Positions 9,284 to 18,027 of a stretch of DNA of 64,000 nt are shown here, piece by piece. Made by a program: the position numbers and the translations under genes. The notes beneath the pieces are model-generated. The model saw only the letters and a program-made list of their open reading frames with translations. It was not told where the DNA came from and did no database searches. Origin of the DNA: Ignavibacteriales bacterium. Its GTDB lineage: Bacteria > Bacteroidota > Ignavibacteria > Ignavibacteriales > Melioribacteraceae. Location of the stretch: assembly GCA_026390775.1 (NCBI GenBank), contig JAPLFF010000007.1:1054001-1118000 (forward strand). The letters run 5' to 3'. Each line of letters starts with the position of its first letter. Within the stretch, counting starts at the first letter, position 1.

Positions 9284-9466
9284 AATTATCCTGAATTGTT
9301 TCTCAGTAAAAATAATAAATAGCATACGGATTTGCTTCGCTCATATGCAGAATCAACAGATTTCACAGATGAATCGGTTATAATCATTATCTCCGTGTGT
9401 AATTTATTTACCTATGCAAAGTGCGGTTGAAATCTTTATCTTCGTTATATAATTAACAATCGAATA

Positions 9467-10129
9467 ATGAAACGATCAAATAATATATTACTAACTTTAC
9501 TCGTGTTCACCTCAATATCGCTTGCCCAAAATGAAGGCGGGTTTAAGATTGCTCGCTTAAAATATAATGGCGGGAGCGATTGGTATAATGATCCTTCGGA
9601 AGAAGTTAATTTACTTAAGTTCGTTGCACAAAATACAAACATCAAAACAAATCCTGTATATGAATTTGTTGATCTGACAAGTGGAAATATTTTTGATAAT
9701 CCGTTTTTGTTTATGACCGGACACGGCAACATTGTTTTTTCTGATCCGGAAGCAAAAAAATTACGGAGTTATTTAGAGAACGGCGGCTTTCTTTATGTTG
9801 ATGATGATTACGGATTGAACAAGGCGTTCCGAAGAGAGATAAAAAAAATTTTCCCGGAAAAAGATTTAATGGAACTTCCATTCAGTTATGGATTGTATCA
9901 TTGCTTTTATGATTTTAATGCGGGAGTACCTAAAACACATGAACATGATGGAAAACCGCCACAAGGTTTTGGGATTTTTGTTAACGGCAGATTGTGTTTG
10001 TATTACACATACGAAAGCAATCCGAGCGACGGATGGGCTGATCCTGAAGTACATAAAGATCCTCATGCAAAAAGAGAAGAGGCGTTGAAATTTGGGACAA
10101 ACATTGTTGTTTGGGCGCTTACGAACTAA
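9467..10129 (+). CDS. DUF4159 domain-containing secreted protein
   Basis: 220 residues with a signal peptide (MKRSNNILLTLLVFTSISLAQ). The remainder is a DUF4159 domain: FKIARLKYNGGSDWYNDP, then MTGHGNIVFS, LENGGFLYVDDDYGLNKAFR and NPSDGWADPEVH. The fold is related to the glutamine amidotransferase-like domains found in Bacteroidota envelope operons. The LFMTGHG and GGFLYVDDDYG loops are intact, but no catalytic residue is established. It lies 33 bp upstream of the DUF4175 gene in the same direction, and the two domains often travel together, so a joint envelope role is likely. The MoxR and DUF58 genes that often accompany this pair are not in the window. Confidence 0.85.
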   Translation: MKRSNNILLTLLVFTSISLAQNEGGFKIARLKYNGGSDWYNDPSEEVNLLKFVAQNTNIKTNPVYEFVDLTSGNIFDNPFLFMTGHGNIVFSDPEAKKLRSYLENGGFLYVDDDYGLNKAFRREIKKIFPEKDLMELPFSYGLYHCFYDFNAGVPKTHEHDGKPPQGFGIFVNGRLCLYYTYESNPSDGWADPEVHKDPHAKREEALKFGTNIVVWALTN

Positions 10130-10162
10130 TTTTTTTACGTAATGATTTTAATAAGAAAATGA

Positions 10163-13100
10163 ATGAATAGTTATTTTATAGAAATACAAAAAAAACTCCG
10201 CTCTGTTGTTGAGCACGAGAAACGAAGAGATGGATTGAGAAAACTATTTATCTCATTAACAATTCTATGCGTTTTATTTCTCACACTCGTTCTTTTGGAA
10301 GCTGTAGGAAACTTGAGTTCGGACATACGTACAATTCTGTTTTATTCATTTCTTATTATTGTCGTACTTACGATTGGATTGTATGTTGCGTTCCCTTTCA
10401 TAAAAGATTTTATTTATTACGTTCATCCGGATTATGTAGAAACTGCTAGCAAGGTGGGTACCCATTATCCTGATATTAAAGATGAGCTTGCAAATGCAGT
10501 CCAATTGATAAATGAAAACAATATCAATTATTCAAATCAACTTGTTGATGCGGCTTTTAAAAATGTTTATTCCAAAACCGAAAAGTTAAATTTTAATGCG
10601 ATTGTTGATTTTACTTCCATAAAAAGATTATGGAAACTTTACATTACAACATTTATTGCAACTATTGTTTTAGTCTTTTTTGTTCCCTCTTTTCGTTCGG
10701 CGGCATTTCGTTTTCTTAATTACAATAAAAATTATACGCCACCGCCAAAATTTGTTTTTGAAATCGTTCCAGGAAACAAAGAGATTACAAAGGGCGATAA
10801 TATTACAATAACAATTAAAGCCGTCGGCGAGCAGCCGAAAGACATTTTTCTGTTGGAAAAATCCGAAGAACAAACTGAGTTCTTGGAAAGAACATTATCC
10901 CCTGATTCACTGGGAATATTTACTTATTACATTAATAATGTAAAAAGTTCTTTAGAATATTTCGCTACAGCCGAAAATATTACCAGCGAGAAATACAAAA
11001 TTTCTATTATTAACCGTCCTGTGATTTCGAATATTGAATTAATAATTATTCCTCCCGCTTACACCCGTTTACCGGAACAAACACAAAAAGATAACGGAAA
11101 CATAACCGCTTTGATTGGAAGTAAAATAAAATTGACAACGAGCTCATCACGCGAACTTTCAAGTGCGATTGTAATGTTTAGCGACAGCACATCAAAAAGG
11201 ATGGGCATTATTTCAACAAAAGCATCGGTTGATTTCATTGTTACCAAAGAAACCGACTATTATATGCTTATCGCAGATGCTCAGGGTTACTCAAACATAA
11301 ATCCAATTACTTATTCAATAAAAACTTTGGCTGATGAAAATCCGTCCATCGAAATGATTTCTCCAAATGAAAATATAAAACTTGGAAATCAAAATAAGAT
11401 CTCCATTGTTTCTAAGATCAGCGACGATTATGGATTTAGCAAAATGAATTTGAGCTTCCGGCTATCGGTATCAAAGTATCGCACTACAAATAAGGAGTTT
11501 ACGCAAGTTCCGATAACAATCTCTAATCAGCAAAAAGAAGAAGAGATTTATTTTGTTTGGGATCTTGCACCGTTAGTCCTTGCAGAAGGAGAAGTTCTCT
11601 CCTATTATTTAGAAATTTTTGATAACGATACCTTTGGCGGACCGAAATCAACAAAGACAAAACAATTCACGATCGCGGTTCCTTCTCTTAATGAGCTATA
11701 TTCCAAGTCAGAGGATAAACAAAAAGAATCTGAAAAAGATTTATCACAAACACTTAAAGATGCAGAACAGCTCAAACAAGAAATGCAAAAGCTAAGCGAC
11801 GATCTCAAGCAAAACTCGAAAGAAATTTCATGGCAGGAAAAAGAAAGAATTGAATCCGCTGTTGAGAAATTTAAGGATATAACAAAAAAAATCAGCGATG
11901 TTTCCCAAAAACTATCTGAAATGAAAAATGATCTCGCAAAGAACAATCTCCTTTCTGAAGAAACATTGCAGAAATATAACGAGCTCCAGGAGTTGCTGGA
12001 AAAAATGAGCAGTGAAGAAATGAAAGAAGCATTTAAGCGTTTACAAGATTCTCTTAAAAGCTTGAACCGCGATAATGTGCAAATGTCTATGGAAGAAATG
12101 AAGGCAAACGAAGAATATATAAAGAAAAGTATTGAGCGCACTCTTAATCTTCTTAAAAGAATTCAAATAGAGCAAAAGATTGACGAAATTATTAAGCGCA
12201 CCGATGAACTTACACAGAGAATCGATGAATTAAAAAGTAAGACCGAGCAATCAAACCTTTCCGATAAAATAAAGCGTGACGAATTGTCTAAACGCCAACA
12301 GGATGTAACGAGTGATCTGAAAAAACTTAACGAAGAAATAAATAAACTTGGCGAAAAGATGAACGGGCTTTCTGATATGCCAAAGGATCAACTTGATAAA
12401 CTTCAGAAAGAGTTTGATAAACAGAACAATGAAAAACTCTCGGACGAGACGGCAAAAGACTTACAACAAATGCAAAAATCCGAAGCTATGCAGAACCAGT
12501 TACAACTTTCTCAAAACATGAAGAACACGGGAAAACAAATGCAAGGCTTACAATCTGCAATGCAGCAGATGAACCAGATGAAAACGTTTTATGATATGAT
12601 GAAAATATTAGATGATCTTTTAACCCTTTCCAAAGATCAGGAAAGCTTAAAGAATAATACAGAGCAGCTTAGTCCATACTCAAAGGGGTTTTCTAAAAAC
12701 TCCCGCGATCAAAGCGAGATACAAAACAATCTTGGAAAAATATTGCAGAAGATGCGCGACCTTTCTCAAAAAACTTTTGCAATTACTCCCGAGATGGGTA
12801 AAGCTCTCGGAAAAGCATTGACTAATATGCAGCAATCAATAAATGCTATGCAAAACCAGCAGGGACCTCCGGCAGCACAAATGCAAAAAAATGCAATGGC
12901 TTCGCTAAACGAAGCCGCAAGCTTGATGAAAGGCGCAATGGATCAAATGATGAGTGGCGGCGGACAGGGCGGCGGTATGATGAGTTTAATGCAGCAACTG
13001 CAGCAGCTTTCGCAACAGCAGATGAATTTAAATCAATTGACTCAGATGATGAATCAAGGACAAATGACTCAGGAGATGATGGCGCAAATGCAGAACCTTG

Positions 13101-13528
13101 CTCAGCAGCAGGAATCAATTCGCAAATCGCTTGAACAATTGAACCAAGAAGCAAAAGAAGCCGGACAATCGAAACGCCTTGCTTCAAATCTTGAAAAGAT
13201 CTTAAGTGAGATGGAAGAGGTTGTAACAAATCTTAAATCTGAAAAAGTGAATGACGATCTTGTGAAACAGCAGGAAAAGATTTTATCAAAATTACTTGAC
13301 GCACAGACTTCCATGAACGAGCGCGATTATGAGAAGGATAGAAAATCTGCCGCCGGAAAAGACTATAACCGCAATTCACCGCCCGATTTGATTCTTAACA
13401 CTGACGAAGGGAAGAACAAACTTAAAGACGAGCTAATGAAAGCAATTCGCGAAGGATATAAGAAAGATTACGAAGATTTGATTAGAAAATATTTTGAGGC
13501 GCTGGAAAAGGCGAGAAGTGAGAAGTGA
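10163..13528 (+). CDS. DUF4175 family large membrane-anchored coiled-coil protein
   Basis: 1121 residues. Two hydrophobic segments lie at about residues 28-80 (LFISLTILCVLFLTLVLLEA, then ILFYSFLIIVVLTIGLYVAF), and a third at about 160-178 (LYITTFIATIVLVFFVPSF). Residues about 190-510 look like beta-rich periplasmic repeats (FEIVPGNKEITKGDNITI). From about 515 a very long coiled coil follows (EQLKQEMQKLSDDLKQ). Residues about 760-1000 are rich in Gln and Met (QMNQMK, MSGGGQGGGMMSLMQQ). This is the DUF4175 layout. It probably spans the envelope as a rod or scaffold. The last codons lie in a run of 7-bp repeats (13513-13533). It follows the DUF4159 gene in one operon. Confidence 0.85.
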   Translation: MNSYFIEIQKKLRSVVEHEKRRDGLRKLFISLTILCVLFLTLVLLEAVGNLSSDIRTILFYSFLIIVVLTIGLYVAFPFIKDFIYYVHPDYVETASKVGTHYPDIKDELANAVQLINENNINYSNQLVDAAFKNVYSKTEKLNFNAIVDFTSIKRLWKLYITTFIATIVLVFFVPSFRSAAFRFLNYNKNYTPPPKFVFEIVPGNKEITKGDNITITIKAVGEQPKDIFLLEKSEEQTEFLERTLSPDSLGIFTYYINNVKSSLEYFATAENITSEKYKISIINRPVISNIELIIIPPAYTRLPEQTQKDNGNITALIGSKIKLTTSSSRELSSAIVMFSDSTSKRMGIISTKASVDFIVTKETDYYMLIADAQGYSNINPITYSIKTLADENPSIEMISPNENIKLGNQNKISIVSKISDDYGFSKMNLSFRLSVSKYRTTNKEFTQVPITISNQQKEEEIYFVWDLAPLVLAEGEVLSYYLEIFDNDTFGGPKSTKTKQFTIAVPSLNELYSKSEDKQKESEKDLSQTLKDAEQLKQEMQKLSDDLKQNSKEISWQEKERIESAVEKFKDITKKISDVSQKLSEMKNDLAKNNLLSEETLQKYNELQELLEKMSSEEMKEAFKRLQDSLKSLNRDNVQMSMEEMKANEEYIKKSIERTLNLLKRIQIEQKIDEIIKRTDELTQRIDELKSKTEQSNLSDKIKRDELSKRQQDVTSDLKKLNEEINKLGEKMNGLSDMPKDQLDKLQKEFDKQNNEKLSDETAKDLQQMQKSEAMQNQLQLSQNMKNTGKQMQGLQSAMQQMNQMKTFYDMMKILDDLLTLSKDQESLKNNTEQLSPYSKGFSKNSRDQSEIQNNLGKILQKMRDLSQKTFAITPEMGKALGKALTNMQQSINAMQNQQGPPAAQMQKNAMASLNEAASLMKGAMDQMMSGGGQGGGMMSLMQQLQQLSQQQMNLNQLTQMMNQGQMTQEMMAQMQNLAQQQESIRKSLEQLNQEAKEAGQSKRLASNLEKILSEMEEVVTNLKSEKVNDDLVKQQEKILSKLLDAQTSMNERDYEKDRKSAAGKDYNRNSPPDLILNTDEGKNKLKDELMKAIREGYKKDYEDLIRKYFEALEKARSEK

Positions 13529-13533
13529 GGGTC
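13484..13533 (+). repeat. Copy A of a duplicated gene end, with three 7-bp repeat units
   Basis: This 50-bp stretch over the DUF4175 stop codon is repeated with about 80% identity at 14791-14840. Its right half is GAGAAGT GAGAAGT GAGGGTC, a 7-bp period. The repeat supplies the final codons SEK and the stop. Confidence 0.6.
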
Positions 13534-13586
13534 TAATCTGTTGACAAAATTATTTTGCTTTGCATAGTACAAAAAATTAAACCCTC
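13527..13586. terminator. Weak inverted repeat between convergent genes
   Basis: GAGGGTCTAAT (13527-13537) and ATTAAACCCTC (13576-13586) are 11-base arms with one mismatch, separated by 38 bp. They lie between the DUF4175 stop on plus and the next gene's stop on minus. The long loop and the missing T-tract make a true terminator uncertain. Confidence 0.25.
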
Positions 13587-13603
13587 GCATTAAAGTGTTA
13601 AAA

Positions 13604-14464
13604 TTATTTTTGTTCCGGCTGAGTATCGGGAACAGCATTTTTTACAAACTCCTCTCCGGGTCCTGCTTTACCAAGTGTGAATTTTTCGTAGAACTCTTTA
13701 CCTAAATTCAGCATAAATGCTGTACCTCCAATAAAATACTGCATTTCTTCTTCTGCCGAAGCAACAAAAACCATAACAACACTTACTTTATTATTCAACT
13801 CATCATAAAGCGAAGTTGCCTTTCCATCGAGTTTTTTAAGTTCAACATTTGGAATGGGCTGACCTAAATATTTATACCAATAATTTTTGCTGGCACCAAA
13901 GTCTATGGTAATTGTATTTCTGTCTTTCTTCTTATCAGCATTCTCTTTCCCCAAGTCTGTCTGCCAACCGATGGCTTCGTCTGGCTTTTCGGAATCAATT
14001 GTTATTAATTCTTTGCCGTTAATATTCAATAACAATTCTTCAACAATACGCGCCATTTTGTCGTAATCCATAGTTATCACTTGAGAGAATGCCCGTACTC
14101 TTTTTTGCCTGTCTACAATTAAGAGCGTATTAAGATTCGCGTTCAGTTCAAGCATAGAATCAGCCTTCGATTCGAATTTCTTTCCACTAACGCTTTTGCC
14201 AAACAATGAAATATCCAGGGTTTTCTGATCTTTGAGTTTTTTGTAGGTGGGATCAATAACATAATTATAATTTAAGTCCAGCCGCATTTTCTCTTTGAAA
14301 AATTCATTGAACATTTTGTTGGCTGATTCAACATTTTCTGATAACGCAACCCCAAAGACATTTAACTTCGGAATCGGGTTGCTGCTGTACCGTTCCATTT
14401 GTGCGCTTGAATTAAGCACAAGTGCAAATAAAATCAGTGTTGTTGTTAAGATTCTCTTTTTCAT
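13604..14464 (-). CDS. Secreted protein with a thioredoxin-like domain lacking cysteines
   Basis: 286 residues with a signal peptide (MKKRILTTTLILFALVLNSSAQ). The C-terminal half, from about 195, reads YLGQPIPNVELKKLDGK, then TSLYDELNNKVSVVMVFVAS. This is the beta-strand and loop pattern of AhpC/TSA-type thioredoxin-like domains (G.P.P...L..LDGK..SL...). Where a CxxC or a peroxidatic Cys would stand it has ASAEEE, and I see no cysteine in the protein, so redox activity is not expected. The N-terminal half also has a LDISLFGKSVSGKKFESK segment, perhaps a related strand pattern. It may act as a binding or scaffold protein outside the cytoplasm. The domain call comes from the pattern only. Confidence 0.55.
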   Translation of the reverse strand: MKKRILTTTLILFALVLNSSAQMERYSSNPIPKLNVFGVALSENVESANKMFNEFFKEKMRLDLNYNYVIDPTYKKLKDQKTLDISLFGKSVSGKKFESKADSMLELNANLNTLLIVDRQKRVRAFSQVITMDYDKMARIVEELLLNINGKELITIDSEKPDEAIGWQTDLGKENADKKKDRNTITIDFGASKNYWYKYLGQPIPNVELKKLDGKATSLYDELNNKVSVVMVFVASAEEEMQYFIGGTAFMLNLGKEFYEKFTLGKAGPGEEFVKNAVPDTQPEQK

Positions 14465-14953
14465 TTTCTCTCCGACGGTTTATTTTTATCTATCCCCCAA
14501 AAGAATTGCCGATTGAAAAATGCTGTAGCTCTATATTCTTATTATCTGAACAAAAATACTTATTGCATTATGCTGACAAACATCAAAAAAGTCAACAAAT
14601 TATATATTTAATGTTTTTAGAGAAGCATAAGAACGTTTTGTTAAGCAGCTGAAAAAATAAAAGGGGTGGGGAAAAATAATTAGAGATTATCAAGACACAA
14701 ATGAGTTCGTTATGAAAAAAAGAACAGCAATCTCAAGCGCTTGATTACTTTCATTCGGCAAATAAAAGTGTTTATAAATAAGGAGTACCCAAAAAATATC
14801 TTGAACTGCTGGAAAAGGTGAGAGGTAAGAAGTGAGAAGCAAGATGAAAATCCCCTTTTGTGGCTTAGAGGCTAACCTTTCTGCTTGATTGAAATGCTAA
14901 CAGATGTTAGATTGAATCAAAATTTAAAACGTTAATAAGGTTTGGAGTCTAAA
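14465..14953. other. 489-bp intergenic stretch without an evident gene
   Basis: Between divergent genes (secreted unknown on minus, C45 hydrolase on plus). It contains copy B of the duplicated gene end (14791-14840), a short hairpin CTAAC-AGAT-GTTAG near 14898-14911, and a G-rich run (AAGGGGTGGGG) near 14660. Reading frames here are shorter than 40 codons and show no protein-like pattern apart from copy B. Confidence 0.6.
14791..14840 (+). repeat. Copy B of the duplicated DUF4175 gene end, with 7-bp repeat units
   Basis: It matches 13484-13533 at about four of five bases and still reads KKYLELLEKVRGKK-stop in one frame, against RKYFEALEKARSEK-stop in copy A. Sequence upstream of the match is unrelated, so it is a short duplicated fragment rather than a gene. 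The right half follows a 7-bp period (GAGAGGT AAGAAGT) and continues a little past the match. Confidence 0.55.
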
Positions 14954-16363
14954 ATGAAATTCTGGCTAGTTTTAGTTTTTTTATTTTTGCTTTCATCAAC
15001 GGCAACTTTTCTTTCACAAACATCTTCACTAACTCAGCAACAAAAATCCTGGCTTGAAAAAGCTAACCGTCATGAAAAGAACGGATGGATATATATCCAC
15101 ATCGAAGGTGCGCCAAGAGAACGCGGATTTCAACATGGCTACTTAATTGCAAACGAAATCAAAGAATCATTATATAAGCTGAGTATTAAATGGAAATATC
15201 AGAGCGCGATGGAGTGGCAATGGCTTGTTCAAAAAGCTGGAGTAATTCTAACAAAAAAAATTGATGAAGAAAATCTTGCCGAGATTGACGGAATGGTAGA
15301 AGGAATGGAAGCCGCCGGTATATCAACAACGCGCGATGAGCTTGTTGCTCTTAACGGTTACATGGAATTAATGTGGTATTGGTGGCCTACAGTAAAAGAT
15401 TCGTTCAATACAAATTCACCCCCACCAAAAAAGGAAGCGTGCAGTTCTTTCATTGCAACCGGTAGCATGACTGCTGACGGAAAAATTGTGCTTGGACATA
15501 ATTCAATGGTCGGTTACGAAGATCCTTTCTGCAATATTATTCTGGATATTCTTCCGGAGAAAGGGCACAGGATTTTGATGCAGGCGTTCACGGGTTTCAT
15601 TCACAGTGGGACAGATTTTTTTATAACCGATGCCGGACTTGTCGGCTCTGAAACAACTATCGTCGGGTTTTATCCATTCGATCCGAACGGCGCGCCGGAA
15701 TTTTCACGTATGCGTCACGCAACTCAGTATGCTAACTCAATTGATGAATGGTGCGAGATGATGAAGAAAGATAATAACGGCGGATATGCAAACGCATGGC
15801 TGTTGGGCGATATCAACACAAATGAAATTGCGCGTCTTGAACTTGGATTGAAACAAGTCGGGTTTGAGAAAAAGAAAGACGGATTTTTTATTGGATCAAA
15901 TATTGCTGAAGATTTAAAACTCTTACGCTTCGAAACTAAAAGTGAAGATACGAATATTAAAAATTCTAATATCGCACGCAGAGTTAGATGGAAACAATTG
16001 ATGAAAGAGAACGCAGGCAAAATAAATCTTGAGCTTGCAAAAGGTTTTGAATCCGATCATTACGATCCATATTTAAAATCAAATACTCCAAGTCAGCGTA
16101 TGCTTTGTGCACACTGGGAGCTGGATCCGCAATTATACAATACCGGTATTCCTTTTTCTCCCGAAGGAACACTTGATGGAAAAGTAGTTGATGCGACAAT
16201 GGCCAAAGAAATGTCATTTGTTGCGAGATGGGGAGCTGCATGTGGTACTTCGTTCGATGCAAAGAAATTTTTAGAAGAACATCCGCAATACGATTGGATG
16301 AATGAGATTTTGAAAGATCGTCCTTCACAACCATGGACGGTTTTCTATGCAGGAGAAAAATAA
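14954..16363 (+). CDS. Secreted C45-type (acyltransferase/penicillin acylase-like) Ntn hydrolase
   Basis: With ATG 14954 (GGAG 7 bp upstream) the protein has 469 residues and begins with a signal peptide (MKFWLVLVFLFLLSSTATFL). The C45/AAT-type pattern is present: RGFQHGYLIANEI at about 57-69, then the expected nucleophile C163 in EACSSFIATGSMTADGK, followed by VLGHNSM. In this family the protein cleaves itself before the Cys, and the new N terminus becomes the catalytic residue. Further on are GFIHSGTDFFITDAGL and ARLELGLKQ. The substrate could be an acyl amide or a lipid; phospholipase B-like proteins share the fold. A long inverted repeat follows the stop by 2 bp. Confidence 0.8.
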   Translation: MKFWLVLVFLFLLSSTATFLSQTSSLTQQQKSWLEKANRHEKNGWIYIHIEGAPRERGFQHGYLIANEIKESLYKLSIKWKYQSAMEWQWLVQKAGVILTKKIDEENLAEIDGMVEGMEAAGISTTRDELVALNGYMELMWYWWPTVKDSFNTNSPPPKKEACSSFIATGSMTADGKIVLGHNSMVGYEDPFCNIILDILPEKGHRILMQAFTGFIHSGTDFFITDAGLVGSETTIVGFYPFDPNGAPEFSRMRHATQYANSIDEWCEMMKKDNNGGYANAWLLGDINTNEIARLELGLKQVGFEKKKDGFFIGSNIAEDLKLLRFETKSEDTNIKNSNIARRVRWKQLMKENAGKINLELAKGFESDHYDPYLKSNTPSQRMLCAHWELDPQLYNTGIPFSPEGTLDGKVVDATMAKEMSFVARWGAACGTSFDAKKFLEEHPQYDWMNEILKDRPSQPWTVFYAGEK

Positions 16364-16365
16364 AA

Positions 16366-16403
16366 TAAGAGTAGAGACGCATGGCAATGCATCTCTACTC
16401 TTA
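16366..16403. terminator. 17-bp inverted repeat of the GTAGAGACGC type, likely two-way terminator
   Basis: TAAGAGTAGAGACGCAT and ATGCATCTCTACTCTTA pair around GGCA with a single C-A mismatch. It begins 2 bp after the C45 stop codon. Read on minus it is followed by TTATTTTATTT, which suits a terminator for the minus-strand fragment at 16409. The core GTAGAGACGC...CTCTAC resembles palindromic repeats scattered between genes in cyanobacteria and some Bacteroidota. Confidence 0.6.
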
Positions 16404-16408
16404 CAAAA

Positions 16409-16535
16409 TTATTCCCATCTCAAATATCTTGAATCGCCAAGTAGTTCTTGAATTCTACGCTGTACAATTTCATTTTTATTTTGCTTGCGTGCCTGGAGTG
16501 ATTCCTTTATTAACTTTGATTATTTTGATTCTCAT
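16409..16535 (-). pseudogene. Small frameshifted reading frame of unknown origin
   Basis: On the minus strand, ATG at 16535 starts MRIKIIKVNKGITPGTQAK and then stops at 16476. The next frame overlaps it and reads QARKQNKNEIVQRRIQELL, then GDSRYLRWE, ending with TAA at 16409-16411. Joined by one frame change around 16485-16500 they would give a basic peptide of about 42 residues with a helical middle. The stop lies 6 bp from the inverted repeat at 16366-16403, as expected for a gene end. I do not recognise the sequence. It may be a small gene with a frameshift, a programmed frameshift, a decayed fragment or chance. Confidence 0.3.
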
Positions 16536-16570
16536 AAATAATTAGATGTTTACAATTGCGATGGTATTTT

Positions 16571-18010
16571 ATGAAAAAGCTGCTCTTCCTTTTTTTCTTA
16601 AGCACTATTCTATCAGCCAAGCCTTATGAACCTACTCAAATCGATCTGCAAATAATCTCCCACACATTTAATGAGGAGTTTGATCAAGCTAAAAAATTAT
16701 CTCAAGAACAAATCAAACTTAATCCCAACTCGCCTAAGTATTATTATTATTTAATTAACACAAAGATATTAGAGTACTATCAAAGAGTTGCGGAACTTGA
16801 CCCGGAAAAACGTGATGAGGGAAGAAAATTTCTGAACAAAGAAATAATTGATTACTGTGAAAGCATTATTGATAAGTTTGACAATGACAAATTAAATACC
16901 GAGAACAAATTTTATTACGGAACTATCTATGCATATCTTGGGCGTATTTATGGAATAGATGGTTCGTGGTGGAGTGCATTCAAAAGCGGATTGAAATCAA
17001 AGAATATTATGGAAGATGTTTTAAAATCCGATCCTCAATTTTATGATGCGTATTTGGTTCTTGGAATGCTGAATTATTATGCCGACCGCTTAAGCGGAAT
17101 TACAAGTTTTGTTGCCGGAATTTTGGGTTTCTCCGGTGATAGAGAAAAAGGATTGACCCAGCTTCACACAGCATATGAAAAAGGTAAATTAACTTTCGGG
17201 CAATCCGCTCTAACATTAATTGAGGTATATGCAAGTTTAGAAGGAAATGAGTATGCTTCTCTAAATTATTTTGAAAGTTTTTTGAATCGCTTTCCCAAAA
17301 ACAAACGGACTCTTAATGCTTACTGCCAGATATTAATGAACATCGGCGATCTTAAAAAAGTAGAAATAATAATTAAGAACGACAAGCAAGCTCTTGTTGA
17401 TAATTATGCAAGGGCGCGTCTCCGTGACCTCAAAGGCAATTCTCAACTTGCAATTCAATGCGGAGAGCAAGCTTTAGAAAATGAAAATAAATTATATCGA
17501 GGTGGTGGCGCCGCTTCTCGCTATATTATAGTTTTTAATAGCTGGCTGACCGGAGATAATTCAAAAGTAAAAAAATATGAAACAACTTTAAATGACCGTT
17601 ACAAAGAATTATTTGCGGTTATCAAGAATAACGAGAAGGAGAGTAGGTGGCTTCACGACCTTTCGGTTCAAATCGCTGCGGATAAATCAGTGGCTGACAT
17701 TGAAACTTTAATTAAATCAAAACCGAATTTTAGTAAAGCAAAAGGATTTGAAGATCAGTTTAATTTATTGCTGGGTGCATTTTATTTTGAGAGGGGTGTA
17801 TTCGATAAAGCTGAGCAATATTTTAAAAAATCAATTAATGCCGCTGACAATCGTGATAAATATTCTGCAGTTAAAAATTTAATGGAAATTTATTCTCGAC
17901 AGAATGTTGACAAATCAAAAGTGAAAACTTTGCTGGATGTTATTGATGATTTGGATAATGATAGACTTAAATACAGGGCTAAGGATCTGGAGAAAAAATA
18001 TAACTTATAA
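16571..18010 (+). CDS. Secreted tetratricopeptide (TPR) repeat protein
   Basis: With ATG 16571 the protein has 479 residues and a signal peptide (MKKLLFLFFLSTILSAKPYE). An in-frame TTG 15 bp upstream would only add residues in front of the signal. The rest is helical with TPR-like units: FDQAKKLSQEQIKLNPNSPKY near 40, FYYGTIYAYLGRIYG near 120, DAYLVLGMLNYYA near 155, and a clear unit near 405-435 (LLGAFYFERGVFDKAEQYFKKS). It probably acts in the periplasm as a protein-binding scaffold. The gene converges with the hydrolase gene at 18028; the 17-bp gap holds no hairpin. Confidence 0.8.
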   Translation: MKKLLFLFFLSTILSAKPYEPTQIDLQIISHTFNEEFDQAKKLSQEQIKLNPNSPKYYYYLINTKILEYYQRVAELDPEKRDEGRKFLNKEIIDYCESIIDKFDNDKLNTENKFYYGTIYAYLGRIYGIDGSWWSAFKSGLKSKNIMEDVLKSDPQFYDAYLVLGMLNYYADRLSGITSFVAGILGFSGDREKGLTQLHTAYEKGKLTFGQSALTLIEVYASLEGNEYASLNYFESFLNRFPKNKRTLNAYCQILMNIGDLKKVEIIIKNDKQALVDNYARARLRDLKGNSQLAIQCGEQALENENKLYRGGGAASRYIIVFNSWLTGDNSKVKKYETTLNDRYKELFAVIKNNEKESRWLHDLSVQIAADKSVADIETLIKSKPNFSKAKGFEDQFNLLLGAFYFERGVFDKAEQYFKKSINAADNRDKYSAVKNLMEIYSRQNVDKSKVKTLLDVIDDLDNDRLKYRAKDLEKKYNL

Positions 18011-18027
18011 TCTATCTATTTTTACAA

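Noticed and set aside
11605-12141. A 178-codon minus-strand frame within the DUF4175 gene.
   Set aside because: The Ser/Leu/Phe-rich product is the antisense of the coiled coil and has no start context of its own.
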